Of a stretch of DNA of 21,883 nt, positions 13,342 through 20,549 are shown one piece after another. Both the position numbers and the translations under genes were made by a program. Origin of the DNA: JBBQZL01 sp038207745 (GTDB lineage Bacteria > Actinomycetota > Thermoleophilia > Solirubrobacterales > 70-9); assembly GCA_038207745.1 (NCBI GenBank), contig JBBQZL010000016.1, positions 1 through 21,883 on the forward strand. Direction: 5' to 3'. Within the stretch, counting starts at the first letter, position 1. The number at the start of each line of letters is the position of its first letter. The notes beneath the pieces were generated by a model. The model had not been told where the DNA came from, did no database searches, and worked only from the letters and a program-made list of their open reading frames with translations.

Positions 13342-14082
13342 ATGGAAACGATCATCCAGCAGTACTTCGATTTCTCAATCATGGGGGACAACCTCGACGC
13401 GGTCCTGCATGGTTTCGTCTACACGCTCGAACTCTCTTTGATAGCAGGCGTTCTCTCATTGATCTGGGGTCTGATCCTGTCTGTCCTACGTCAACTCCCG
13501 GGTCGCGGGGCGGCACCGATCCGTGCTCTCGCAATCGGCTACATCGACGTCTTTCGCGGCATCCCGATGCTGCTGATCATCCTCCTGATCTCGGGTGGTC
13601 TCGGTGCCTTCGCAGCCGAAGATGTTCTGCCACGCTGGCTGGCCATACCCCAGTGGTTCGGCCTTCCGGACAACTTCTGGTACGGCGTATTCGCAATCAC
13701 GATCACCTACGGCGCATACATGGCCGAGGTGTACCGCTCCGGAATCGAGGCGGTGCCCCGGGGCCAGATGGAGGCATCCAGATCGCTGGGCATGAGCCAC
13801 GGCCAGGCGATGCGCTACGTGATCGTCCCTCAGGCGGTCAGGAAGGTGATCCCGCCGCTGCTCAATGACTTCATCGCACTCATGAAGGACACCTCGCTTG
13901 TCAGCGTTATCGGCCTGCTCGAGGTGGTCCAGGTCGGCCGGGATGTCTACTCGTCGACGTTCAACAGCTCGGCATTGACGATGGGCGCCGTGCTGTTCCT
14001 GCTCGTCACGATTCCGATGGCCCGATTTGTCGACCGATTGATTGCCGGCCAGCAGTCCAAGATGCAGAGGGCGATTCCATGA
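13342..14082 (+). CDS. Polar amino acid ABC transporter, permease (HisM/GlnP class)
   Basis: This 246-residue inner-membrane permease has about five membrane helices (first at about 22-48; others near 65-90, 110-132, 178-200 and 213-235). FVYTLELSLIAGVLSLIWGLIL and IDVFRGIPMLLIILLI are typical of the His/Glu/Gln/Arg/opine permease family. The EAA loop that contacts the ATPase reads MEASRSLGMSHGQAMRYVIVPQAVRKVIPPLLNDFIALMKDTSL (about 141-184). A single permease gene is present, so it probably works as a homodimer. The ATG is at 13342, with only a weak upstream AGAAAG. The stop overlaps the ATPase start by four bases (ATGA). Confidence 0.95.
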   Translation: METIIQQYFDFSIMGDNLDAVLHGFVYTLELSLIAGVLSLIWGLILSVLRQLPGRGAAPIRALAIGYIDVFRGIPMLLIILLISGGLGAFAAEDVLPRWLAIPQWFGLPDNFWYGVFAITITYGAYMAEVYRSGIEAVPRGQMEASRSLGMSHGQAMRYVIVPQAVRKVIPPLLNDFIALMKDTSLVSVIGLLEVVQVGRDVYSSTFNSSALTMGAVLFLLVTIPMARFVDRLIAGQQSKMQRAIP

Positions 14083-14858
14083 GCGTTGAGGCCAAGAACG
14101 AGCTCCCCGCGAGCGGTGACTCGGGACAGATGATCCAGCTCAAGGGGGTCAAGAAGAGCTACGGCGATCTGCACGTGCTGCAGGGCATTGACACCGAGAT
14201 CCGCCGGGGCGAGGTCGTTTGTGTGATCGGGCCCAGTGGCTCGGGAAAGAGCACCCTGCTCAGATGCATCAACCGTCTCGAGCCTCCGGACGAGGGCGAG
14301 ATGTACCTCGAGGGCAAGCTGATCGCCGACTCGGGCCAGGCGCTGAACCTGGTCCGGCGCCATATCGGGATGGTCTTCCAGCAGTTCAATCTGTTCCCGC
14401 ATATGAACGCCGTGGACAATGTCTCGATTGGCCCGCGCCAGGTGCTGGATCGTCCCAGGAAGGAGAGCGACGAACGTGCCCGCGAGCTGCTGAAGCGAGT
14501 TGGGCTGAGCGAGAAGCTCGAAGAGTTTCCGGATCGGCTCTCGGGTGGTCAGCAGCAGCGCGTTGCGATCGCCCGTGCCCTGGCCATGGATCCGCACGTG
14601 ATGCTATTTGACGAGGTGACGAGCGCGCTCGACCCGGAGCTGGTCAAGGAGGTTCTCGACGTGATGCGTGAGCTCGCCGAGGAGGGGATGACGATGATCG
14701 TCGTCACCCACGAGATGAACTTCGCCCGAGAGGTCGCCGATCGCGTCATCTTCATGGACGGCGGAGTGATCGTCGAGCAGGGCGCGCCGGCCGATGTTCT
14801 CGGCAACCCCCAGCAGGAACGAACCAAGAGGTTCCTAGGCCTGGTCCTCGCCACCTAG
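14079..14858 (+). CDS. Polar amino acid ABC transporter, ATPase (GlnQ class)
   Basis: This 259-residue nucleotide-binding subunit powers the transporter. Walker A GPSGSGKST is at 51-59, the Q-loop and family motif MVFQQFNLFPHMNAVDNV near 98-115, signature LSGGQQQR from 154, Walker B VMLFDE at 174-179, D-loop SALDPE and the switch histidine in VVTHEM. All catalytic residues are present. The GlnQ/HisP length and Q-loop text identify the polar amino acid class. About 18 extra residues precede the domain. It is coupled to the permease by a 4-base overlap. Its 3' end overlaps the convergent gene at 14835 by 24 bp. Confidence 0.96.
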   Translation: MSVEAKNELPASGDSGQMIQLKGVKKSYGDLHVLQGIDTEIRRGEVVCVIGPSGSGKSTLLRCINRLEPPDEGEMYLEGKLIADSGQALNLVRRHIGMVFQQFNLFPHMNAVDNVSIGPRQVLDRPRKESDERARELLKRVGLSEKLEEFPDRLSGGQQQRVAIARALAMDPHVMLFDEVTSALDPELVKEVLDVMRELAEEGMTMIVVTHEMNFAREVADRVIFMDGGVIVEQGAPADVLGNPQQERTKRFLGLVLAT

Positions 14859-15623
14859 GGGCAGGTCGGCACTGAGGCCAGGTCTGACTATCTCCCGGAG
14901 ATGGTCGCGCCAGGCCGCCTCCACATCGCTGATCCGGGCATCGAATGCGGTCTCGATCTGACCGACCGGTCCGTCACGGCGAAGTCTCGCAACCACCAGT
15001 TCGCATGCACCGCCGCCGCGCTCGATCTCGAGCAGGTCGAACACGGTCCCGCCGAGGATCACCGCGTCGCGCCGTGAAGGCGGAAACGAGGGACGGGGGC
15101 CCTCTCGCATTCGCCGGATCACCGCGGCCCTGTACAGCCCGACCTGGCGTGAGAAGTACTGGGCGCCTCCTTCGACAAGCCATGCCCAGCGCAGGTATCG
15201 GGCAAACCTCTGCGGCGTCCAGGTCGGTGGCAGGTTGCGGTTGTTGGCCGCGATCACCAACTGTGCGTAGAGCCGTTCGGCTGTTCCGAGAAGCGCCTCC
15301 TGGGAGTCGGCTCCCGCGCTTCGCTTGACCATATGCGGGTCATTGAGGACGTGAAGCTCGGTCGACATCGGCCAACCCGCCAGGTAGCGGCGACCGGCTG
15401 GTGCCGACGACCAGCGCGCTGCCGGCAGGAAGGGGTGTGCAAACGTCAGCCAGGCCGGGTGCGTGTGAATCACGATCGTCACCCCGCCTGGGACGATCTC
15501 GAATCGATCCTCGAGCCGCAGGCGCAGGTCCTCGAGGCGGTCGAGGGTTCGCTCGGCATAGCCGAGATCGCCCGAGTCGTGGCGCGCGGTGAAGCTGAGC
15601 GAGTCTGTTTCTACCCAGGGCAT
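14835..15623 (-). CDS. Uncharacterised protein resembling a degenerate gluzincin peptidase
   Basis: I do not recognise this 262-residue protein with certainty. RLEDLRLRLEDRFEIVPGGVTIVIHTH followed later by RWAWLVEGGAQYFSRQ has the layout of peptidase MA-type gluzincin domains: a cysteine-free N-terminal sheet, a helix that usually carries HExxH, then a W-x-x-E-G motif. The expected helix reads SQEALLGTAERLYAQLVIAANN and lacks HExxH, so it is probably not an active zinc peptidase. There is no signal peptide or membrane helix. I choose the ATG at 15623; a GTG at 15674 would add 17 residues and neither has a clear ribosome binding site. It lies 81 bp downstream of the penicillin-acylase-family gene, possibly in one transcript, and overlaps the ABC ATPase gene tail to tail. 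Confidence 0.72.
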   Translation of the reverse strand: MPWVETDSLSFTARHDSGDLGYAERTLDRLEDLRLRLEDRFEIVPGGVTIVIHTHPAWLTFAHPFLPAARWSSAPAGRRYLAGWPMSTELHVLNDPHMVKRSAGADSQEALLGTAERLYAQLVIAANNRNLPPTWTPQRFARYLRWAWLVEGGAQYFSRQVGLYRAAVIRRMREGPRPSFPPSRRDAVILGGTVFDLLEIERGGGACELVVARLRRDGPVGQIETAFDARISDVEAAWRDHLREIVRPGLSADLPLGGEDQA

Positions 15624-15704
15624 CAGGATTGTGGCGCCCGACGCCTCCGTTGCGGGGCCCCGGGCGCCGCCCACACTACTCAGGCAGGCGTTTCCATCGC
15701 GAGA

Positions 15705-18449
15705 TCAGCGGCGGCGCAGCTTCTTCTTGACCTGGACGACCTGCTGGAAGGTCGGCCGGTTCTGCCAGGCGATGTCGGGCTGTTTGATCCCTCCGGTGGA
15801 GGTGAACTTGATTGCGTCGAAGCACATCTGGTCGTCTCCCACCCCGCAACCGGCGTTATCGCCGTAGGGGTTGGTGGCCACGGACGCCTCGAGGCTGCTG
15901 AGCAGAGCGGTGCGGCAGGCCGTGACGCTGCCCTGGCCGCAATACACCCGTGAATACCTGCCCTTGACCTTCTTCTTCAGCACGGTTCGCAGGTCCTTGT
16001 TGGAATAGACGTACCAGCCGCCGTTGTAGGCGGATCCCAGGTGGAGGTCCGGCGAATCGTCGAGCCCGTTCAGCGAGGCGATCGAGTTGAACAGGCTGGT
16101 GCCCAGCGTCGGTTCAAACTCCGCGCGGAGCAGGTTGTCCCACCACGCGTCGAGAATCCGGATCGCGTCGGCGTGCTCGTATGTTCCATCGCGGTTGCGG
16201 TCGATACGGTGGGCGCCAGACTTCTGCCAGGCGGTCAGCTCCGTGATTGCGGTACGCACCGCCGGGTTGTCTATCTCCGAGACCGGGCGCTTCTTCAGCA
16301 CCTGCAGGACATATGGAAGCACCGTTGCTCCGCGCAGGTCGACTGTCGCCGCATCCTCCATCGCCTTGGTCAGCCCGACCGGGGTTGCCTTCCTCCTGCC
16401 CTTGATCAGCTTCCTGACTCTCTGGTCCAGCGCGGTTGACCGATAGACGGCTCCATAGCTGAAGGTGTCGTCCGAGGCCCGGAAGCCCTTCGCCTGCTTG
16501 TTGTTCCAACTGGTCATGAAGTTTTGATTGATGACCTGAGGGTGCCGCTTGAAAGGCGTCTGCGCGGACGAATTGGTCGCGGGCTTGAAGTTCTTCCACT
16601 CATGCCTTGCAGCGATCGGCAGGCTCGCGTCCGAGTCCCTTGCCCGGACCGGGTTGGCACCAGAGTTGAAGTAGGCGGTGTCCCTTGCGTCGGTGTAGAG
16701 CCAGTTGAAGGTGAACTCGACGTTGGATGCCGCCCTCTGGAAGCTCTTCGGGCTGTTGACGAACCCCGGGTCGTTGAACTGTCGGAAACCATAGGCAGAC
16801 TCCGCCTCATGGTCGTAGGTGGAGCGCAGCTTGGTGAACAGAACGGGCTTGCCCTTGACCGTGCCGCGTCCCTCGACGATGCCCAGCTTCGTCCGCTCGG
16901 CCGTCAGCGTCTCGGCTCCGGGAGGCGTCGGGTCACCGAGGCTCGACACCCAGGTCAGGTGCCTGGTCAGCTTCTCGATCGGGAGGCATTTGCCTCGGAA
17001 CAAGTAGTGGTCAGAACTGATCGCCGGGGTGCCGCCGCCGGCTTCACAGGTCGGAACGGAGAAGGTGTCGACGATGTCCTGCCCCGCCGAGGTGGCACTC
17101 CACGCATAGTCGCGGCCACGGCCGAGAAGGACATAGAGATTGATACCCGTGAACGAGGCACCGCGGGCATCGATCCCGGGACCGTGGACATCCTGTTCCA
17201 TGAGGATCTGAGGGGTGTAGTAGGAGACCTGGGGGCCGAAGACTGCAACCGGGTGGCCACCCTTCGACTCGCGTCCCGAGACGACCAGCGCGTTTGATGC
17301 GCCGGCCTTCACCCCCTGCTCGTTTCCGCGGGCGAAGCTGAGCGCGTCGAGAATGCCGGGCTGGCCTGAAGGTGCGGTGTCTCCGCTCTGCCTTGCCGCC
17401 AGGACATCAGACTTGACGACAGATCCAGGGTCCGGAATCGACTGCCCCCTGGGGTTTGCAGGAGTGGCGAGGTAGTTGAAACGCTTCTTGTGAACCGTGG
17501 TCGGTGCCTCGGGATCCTCGGCACTGCGGAAATCCTTCCAGACTCTGCTTCCCGCCTTTGCGCCGAACTTTGCCCTTGCCTCGGTCAGCATCAGCGCCGA
17601 GTCGAGTTCGCGGCCGCCGCCCTTGCCGAAGATTCCTCCGACCAGCGCAGCGGTCGAGATGATGTCGGTCGGCTTCCAATCGGTGGGACCGAAGTTCCCG
17701 CCGGGTCCGATCACATTGAGCGCCGTGTACTCGCCTGGCATCAGCTCGGTCGGGTTCGCCCTCGCAGCAGCGATGTAGCCGTTGATGCCGGCAACGTAGG
17801 CGATCACGTCTTCGCGAACCTTCTTCGCGAGCGCCACCTTGCCCGGAGGGTTGAAGTCGAACTGCGCCTGCAGGTCAGCCTCGGTGTACGGGGTATCGGC
17901 CCACGTTTCGCGGTCCATCTCCCGATTGGCACCGCCGGCGAGGTTCGACAACTCGCCACGCCCGGCGTGGCGAAGTGCGTCCATCATGAAAAGCCTGTCC
18001 TCGGCGCCCGCGTATCCGAGGCCGTACATCGTCCCGGCGCGGGTTGATCCATAAATGTGGGGAACGTTGAGCTGGTCCCGGACGATCGTCACGTCGGCCC
18101 GGGGGCTGTAGGTGCGCTCGATATTCCCGTCCTTGACACCGAAGGAGGCGTCATGGAAGTAGTTGCCGATCTTCCCGTTGGTGAGCTTTCTCGAATCGAA
18201 GACGAGGTTGGCGTAGGGAGCCAGTTGGTCCCGGCTGTGGGGAGGAGGGTCACCGCCGCTGATCTGCATCGCGATCAGGTCGGAGAAGTTGATCAACCCA
18301 TTGGTCCCCGGGGGCAGGATCGCTCGGAATCCGCCGGCATCGTTGTGACGGAAACCGGCTGGCCGAGGCGCCGCAATCGCTGCTGCCGGCAGCAATGCAG
18401 CGATGATCCAGAGACCGATTCCGAGCCAAAGTCGATGAAACCTCGTCAC
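15705..18449 (-). CDS. Secreted penicillin acylase family (Ntn-hydrolase) protein
   Basis: This 914-residue secreted protein has an N-terminal signal peptide (cleavage near AAAIAA-P, about 27). The alpha part (about 110-370) has VTIVRDQLNVPHIYGSTRAGTMYGLGYAGAEDRLFMMD, the classical alpha-chain motif. The chain break and nucleophile are at AGASNALVVSG: S385 would become the N-terminal catalytic serine after self-cleavage. The beta part lacks the usual N-D-P-H-L; it reads FGPQVSYYTPQ instead, and the residue before the serine is Ala where Gly is usual. Substrates could be beta-lactams, acyl-homoserine lactones or other amides. The GTG start has a strong GGGAGG five bases upstream. The C-terminus is basic (KKKLRRR). 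Confidence 0.92.
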   Translation of the reverse strand: MTRFHRLWLGIGLWIIAALLPAAAIAAPRPAGFRHNDAGGFRAILPPGTNGLINFSDLIAMQISGGDPPPHSRDQLAPYANLVFDSRKLTNGKIGNYFHDASFGVKDGNIERTYSPRADVTIVRDQLNVPHIYGSTRAGTMYGLGYAGAEDRLFMMDALRHAGRGELSNLAGGANREMDRETWADTPYTEADLQAQFDFNPPGKVALAKKVREDVIAYVAGINGYIAAARANPTELMPGEYTALNVIGPGGNFGPTDWKPTDIISTAALVGGIFGKGGGRELDSALMLTEARAKFGAKAGSRVWKDFRSAEDPEAPTTVHKKRFNYLATPANPRGQSIPDPGSVVKSDVLAARQSGDTAPSGQPGILDALSFARGNEQGVKAGASNALVVSGRESKGGHPVAVFGPQVSYYTPQILMEQDVHGPGIDARGASFTGINLYVLLGRGRDYAWSATSAGQDIVDTFSVPTCEAGGGTPAISSDHYLFRGKCLPIEKLTRHLTWVSSLGDPTPPGAETLTAERTKLGIVEGRGTVKGKPVLFTKLRSTYDHEAESAYGFRQFNDPGFVNSPKSFQRAASNVEFTFNWLYTDARDTAYFNSGANPVRARDSDASLPIAARHEWKNFKPATNSSAQTPFKRHPQVINQNFMTSWNNKQAKGFRASDDTFSYGAVYRSTALDQRVRKLIKGRRKATPVGLTKAMEDAATVDLRGATVLPYVLQVLKKRPVSEIDNPAVRTAITELTAWQKSGAHRIDRNRDGTYEHADAIRILDAWWDNLLRAEFEPTLGTSLFNSIASLNGLDDSPDLHLGSAYNGGWYVYSNKDLRTVLKKKVKGRYSRVYCGQGSVTACRTALLSSLEASVATNPYGDNAGCGVGDDQMCFDAIKFTSTGGIKQPDIAWQNRPTFQQVVQVKKKLRRR

Positions 18450-18518
18450 TGATTCCTCCCCGTTCGATCAACCATTGAATGTGAACACGAGAAACTCCAA
18501 ACCCCGCGGGTGACGAAA

Positions 18519-19472
18519 CTAGCCAGCGAGGCTTTCAGCCTTCTCCCGTTCGAAATCCAGTTCGGTGCGAATCCCAAGTGCAGAGAGATTATCCTGCGCC
18601 TCATCGAGGCTCCGGGTGCCGCCAACGGCGCGGGCAAGCGGGATGGCCTCCGAAGTCGCCGTCGAGGGGTCGAAGAAATATGTGATCGCTCCGATCGGGC
18701 CGAGCGAGGCACTTCTCCGGCCGCCGCGCATCTCGGCGTCACCGGTCTCGCCACGGGCGCACTTCGCTGCCATCAGGCTCGCCTCGGTGTGTACGACTTC
18801 GGCAGCGGCCTCGATCTCTTCGATGACATTCGGGGTCAACCCCCAGGACCCGAGGATCGCGCCGGCACGGGCCAGCTCACAGATCCGGTCCATCACCTCA
18901 TCGGTCTCGAGTTCGCCATCGCAACCCGGTTCGTAGACGCCGGCAATCACGTTGATCTCGGATGAGAGCTCGATCGCGGCGGCCAGCATCACCGCGTCGC
19001 AGAGGGGGCTGGCGAGGCCCTCTTCATGGCCGTGGGCCAGGACATCGCCGCCGACATCGATGAAGGCGACGAGGTCGCATCCGAGTTGACGGGCGGTTTC
19101 ACGAACTCCGTCGACGACGCCGGCCGTCCCCTTTGTCACGTCGATCAGGATGGTGTCAGAGCGGAGGAACCCGGCCATTCGCGACTCGGCGAACGGGGTT
19201 CCGTCCGGCGTCGTGGTGCGAATGTCGGCGAGGGTCGAGGTGGGGCTCAGCGGTCTGCGCCCAAGAATCTCGGCCATCGGACGCGGGCCCGGGTATGGAT
19301 CGATCGGCCAGCGCTCCCAGGAGACTCCGCCAAGCACGAACTCTGCGCCAAATGCCTGGCAGAGCCGTGCCGTGGCGAGGGCGCCGACCACGTCGCCGCC
19401 CCCGCCTATCCCGAGGACGAGCGCCTTGGTCGCAGCGCCCAGAACACGCTCGAGCGAGCGTGTTCTACCCAC
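18519..19472 (-). CDS. DUF1152 family protein
   Basis: This 317-residue cytoplasmic protein matches the DUF1152 family, which has no established reaction. A glycine-rich loop, LVLGIGGGGDVVGALATARL (about 18-37), looks like a nucleotide- or cofactor-binding Rossmann start. Other family-like segments are DTILIDVTKGTAGVVDGVRETARQLGCDLVAFIDVGGDVLAHGHEEGL, LSSEINVIAGVYEPGCDGEL and ITYFFDPSTATSEAIPLA. The start is a GTG at 19472, 8 bp after the DUF1802 stop, so the genes are probably translationally coupled. A 26-bp palindrome covers codons 3-11. It is followed at 18449 by the separately initiated acylase-family gene. Confidence 0.88.
   Translation of the reverse strand: MGRTRSLERVLGAATKALVLGIGGGGDVVGALATARLCQAFGAEFVLGGVSWERWPIDPYPGPRPMAEILGRRPLSPTSTLADIRTTTPDGTPFAESRMAGFLRSDTILIDVTKGTAGVVDGVRETARQLGCDLVAFIDVGGDVLAHGHEEGLASPLCDAVMLAAAIELSSEINVIAGVYEPGCDGELETDEVMDRICELARAGAILGSWGLTPNVIEEIEAAAEVVHTEASLMAAKCARGETGDAEMRGGRRSASLGPIGAITYFFDPSTATSEAIPLARAVGGTRSLDEAQDNLSALGIRTELDFEREKAESLAG
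19441..19466. repeat. 26-bp near-perfect palindrome in the DUF1152 gene start
   Basis: AGAACACGCTCG (19441-19452) and CGAGCGTGTTCT (19455-19466) are perfect 12-bp arms separated by two bases. It lies within the first codons of the DUF1152 gene, 15 bp past the DUF1802 stop. It could be an intra-operon hairpin that limits translation or a protein-binding site. Confidence 0.75.
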
Positions 19473-19480
19473 AGCTTGGG

Positions 19481-20110
19481 TCAGGCGAGAACCGGCACGG
19501 AATCAGAGCAGATCTCCTCGATCGCCTGGCGTGCCCGCTCGAACTCTTCGTCAGCCATCACCGGCGTGCCCTCGAATGGCAGGTCCCGGTCGATCTCGAC
19601 CCACGAGCGACACCCGTGGTACTCATCCCGGACACGAACCGTGACCGGCCGCGGGATCCTGTGGACCCTGAGCAGGAGGACGTGGAGCGGGTGACGACGC
19701 TTCCAGTTGAGGCGCTTCTCTGCGTAGTCCGGAGTCCAGACGTAGTACGGAGAAAGACCGTCGAGGCTGCGGCGATCATTGATCGTGAAGTGATGTGCCA
19801 CCTCTGCCCATGCGCGAATGCGAACTCGATCAGGCTGCGGGATTCCGCCGTCCTGGATCAGAGCCCGCGCCGGCGGCTCCTCATCGGGCCAGACGCCCTC
19901 TTCGAGTGCACGGCTCAGTTCCGGGTGATGTGACTCACGGACGAGGTCATTGCGCTGGTGGTCAAAGGTCGGATACAGAAAGAAGCGGTCGTACTCGAGC
20001 TCGAAGTGCTTGTTTTCCTCGCGGATTCCGCCCTTGCGGAGCGTGAGGAGCTGCTCGCCTTCGGCGAGAGCGCGCACTGTTACAGCCCATTCCTTGATAG
20101 CGATCGGCAT
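19481..20110 (-). CDS. DUF1802 family protein
   Basis: This 209-residue cytoplasmic protein fits DUF1802: KEWAVTVRALAEGEQLLTLRKGGIREENKHFELEYDRFFLYPTFDHQ is the family's N-terminal signature, and RHPLHVLLLRVHRIPRP with a C-terminal WVEIDRDLPFEGTPVM completes it. The function is unknown. The family resembles restriction-type or nucleic-acid-binding folds only loosely. I prefer the ATG at 20110 with AGGTG nine bases upstream; a GTG at 20122 would add four residues. It is the first gene of the DUF1802-DUF1152 pair, with a good promoter at 20203-20231. Confidence 0.88.
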   Translation of the reverse strand: MPIAIKEWAVTVRALAEGEQLLTLRKGGIREENKHFELEYDRFFLYPTFDHQRNDLVRESHHPELSRALEEGVWPDEEPPARALIQDGGIPQPDRVRIRAWAEVAHHFTINDRRSLDGLSPYYVWTPDYAEKRLNWKRRHPLHVLLLRVHRIPRPVTVRVRDEYHGCRSWVEIDRDLPFEGTPVMADEEFERARQAIEEICSDSVPVLA

Positions 20111-20167
20111 AGAGAGATGCACCTGTGAGAGGTAGAAGACAGGGATAAGGGGCCGGGTGTTTCAAAT

Positions 20168-20186
20168 CCGCAAGTCTTGCGGTTTT
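20168..20186. terminator. Short hairpin with T-run on the plus strand
   Basis: CCGCAA (20168-20173), a GTC loop and TTGCGG (20177-20182) are followed by TTTT. On the plus strand this looks like an intrinsic terminator, but no gene ends before it. On the minus strand it falls in the 5' leader of the DUF1802 operon, just after the predicted transcription start. Either role is possible. Confidence 0.45.
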
Positions 20187-20202
20187 CGGCCTCAGGAGGG
20201 AC

Positions 20203-20231
20203 ATTGTAGGGAAGTGACGTACGGATAACAA
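20203..20231 (-). promoter_or_regulatory. Promoter of the DUF1802-DUF1152 operon
   Basis: Read on the minus strand, TTGTTA (20231-20226, 4/6) and TACAAT (20208-20203, 5/6) are separated by exactly 17 bases. The predicted start lies about 85 bp before the ATG at 20110. It is the best sigma-70-type match I found in the window. Confidence 0.6.
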
Positions 20232-20235
20232 ATAT

Positions 20236-20249
20236 GTGCGGATCCGCAC
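20236..20249. promoter_or_regulatory. 14-bp palindrome next to the DUF1802 promoter
   Basis: GTGCGGATCCGCAC is fully self-complementary and begins five bases upstream of the -35 element, a position typical of an activator or repressor site. Confidence 0.5.
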
Positions 20250-20288
20250 TAGGCCAGGCGGAACTGCATTGACCATGAATCGGCGCAT

Positions 20289-20399
20289 GGCGGCCGGGGT
20301 GCCCACCTCGCTCGCCTTCCCTCTGGTGAGGTTGCAGGGCCCTGTGCTGACGCGCGTTTCGGATCAGGCGCAAAACGCTCGGCAGGTACCCCGGCCGCC
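20289..20399. repeat. Structured dyad element, copy B
   Basis: This 111-bp copy is closed by perfect arms GGCGGCCGGGGT (20289-20300) and ACCCCGGCCGCC (20388-20399). On the plus strand the stem extends three more pairs (one G.T). Its core, inverted relative to copy A, contains 20346-20377 and 20306-20335, nearly identical to the blocks of copy A. The hairpin in the second block reads CTCGCC-TTCCCTCT-GGTGAG on this strand, pairing through one G.T. It sits in the 439-bp gap between the hydantoinase B and DUF1802 genes, beside a 25-bp tandem repeat array. Confidence 0.82.
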
Positions 20400-20438
20400 C
20401 CGCACAGGCTCAACTGGGGACCGTGCCACCTGGGCCCG

Positions 20439-20513
20439 GTTCGATGCCCTTTCTGGGGACTCTGTTCGATGCCGCTGCTGAGGGCTCGGTTCGATGACTC
20501 CTGGTGGGACTCG
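20439..20513. repeat. Tandem array of three 25-bp units
   Basis: Three adjacent 25-bp units start with GTTCGATG at 20439, 20464 and 20489. The first 8 bases are identical; the remaining 17 are G/C-rich and only loosely similar. A decayed fourth unit may follow. The array lies 40 bp from copy B of the dyad element. It is too short and regular for a CRISPR. Confidence 0.65.
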
Positions 20514-20549
20514 AATCGCTGCGGGGCCGGGCTGGCGGTGGGAATTTTG

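Noticed and set aside
15333..18452. Several long plus-strand frames opposite the acylase gene
   Set aside because: Arg/Gly/Val-rich mirror frames caused by GC-rich codon usage; the minus-strand gene has clear family motifs and a strong ribosome binding site.
19441..19466. LexA/SOS-box-like palindrome
   Set aside because: The centre and spacing do not fit the Gram-positive SOS box, and the genes are not DNA-repair genes.
20439..20513. Possible CRISPR array
   Set aside because: Only 8 bases repeat exactly, the units are directly adjacent and there are no unique spacers or cas genes.
20485..20520. tRNA T-arm-like text (GGTTCGATG, GGACTCGAATCG)
   Set aside because: No matching T-stem, anticodon arm or acceptor stem can be formed; the text belongs to a 25-bp tandem repeat.
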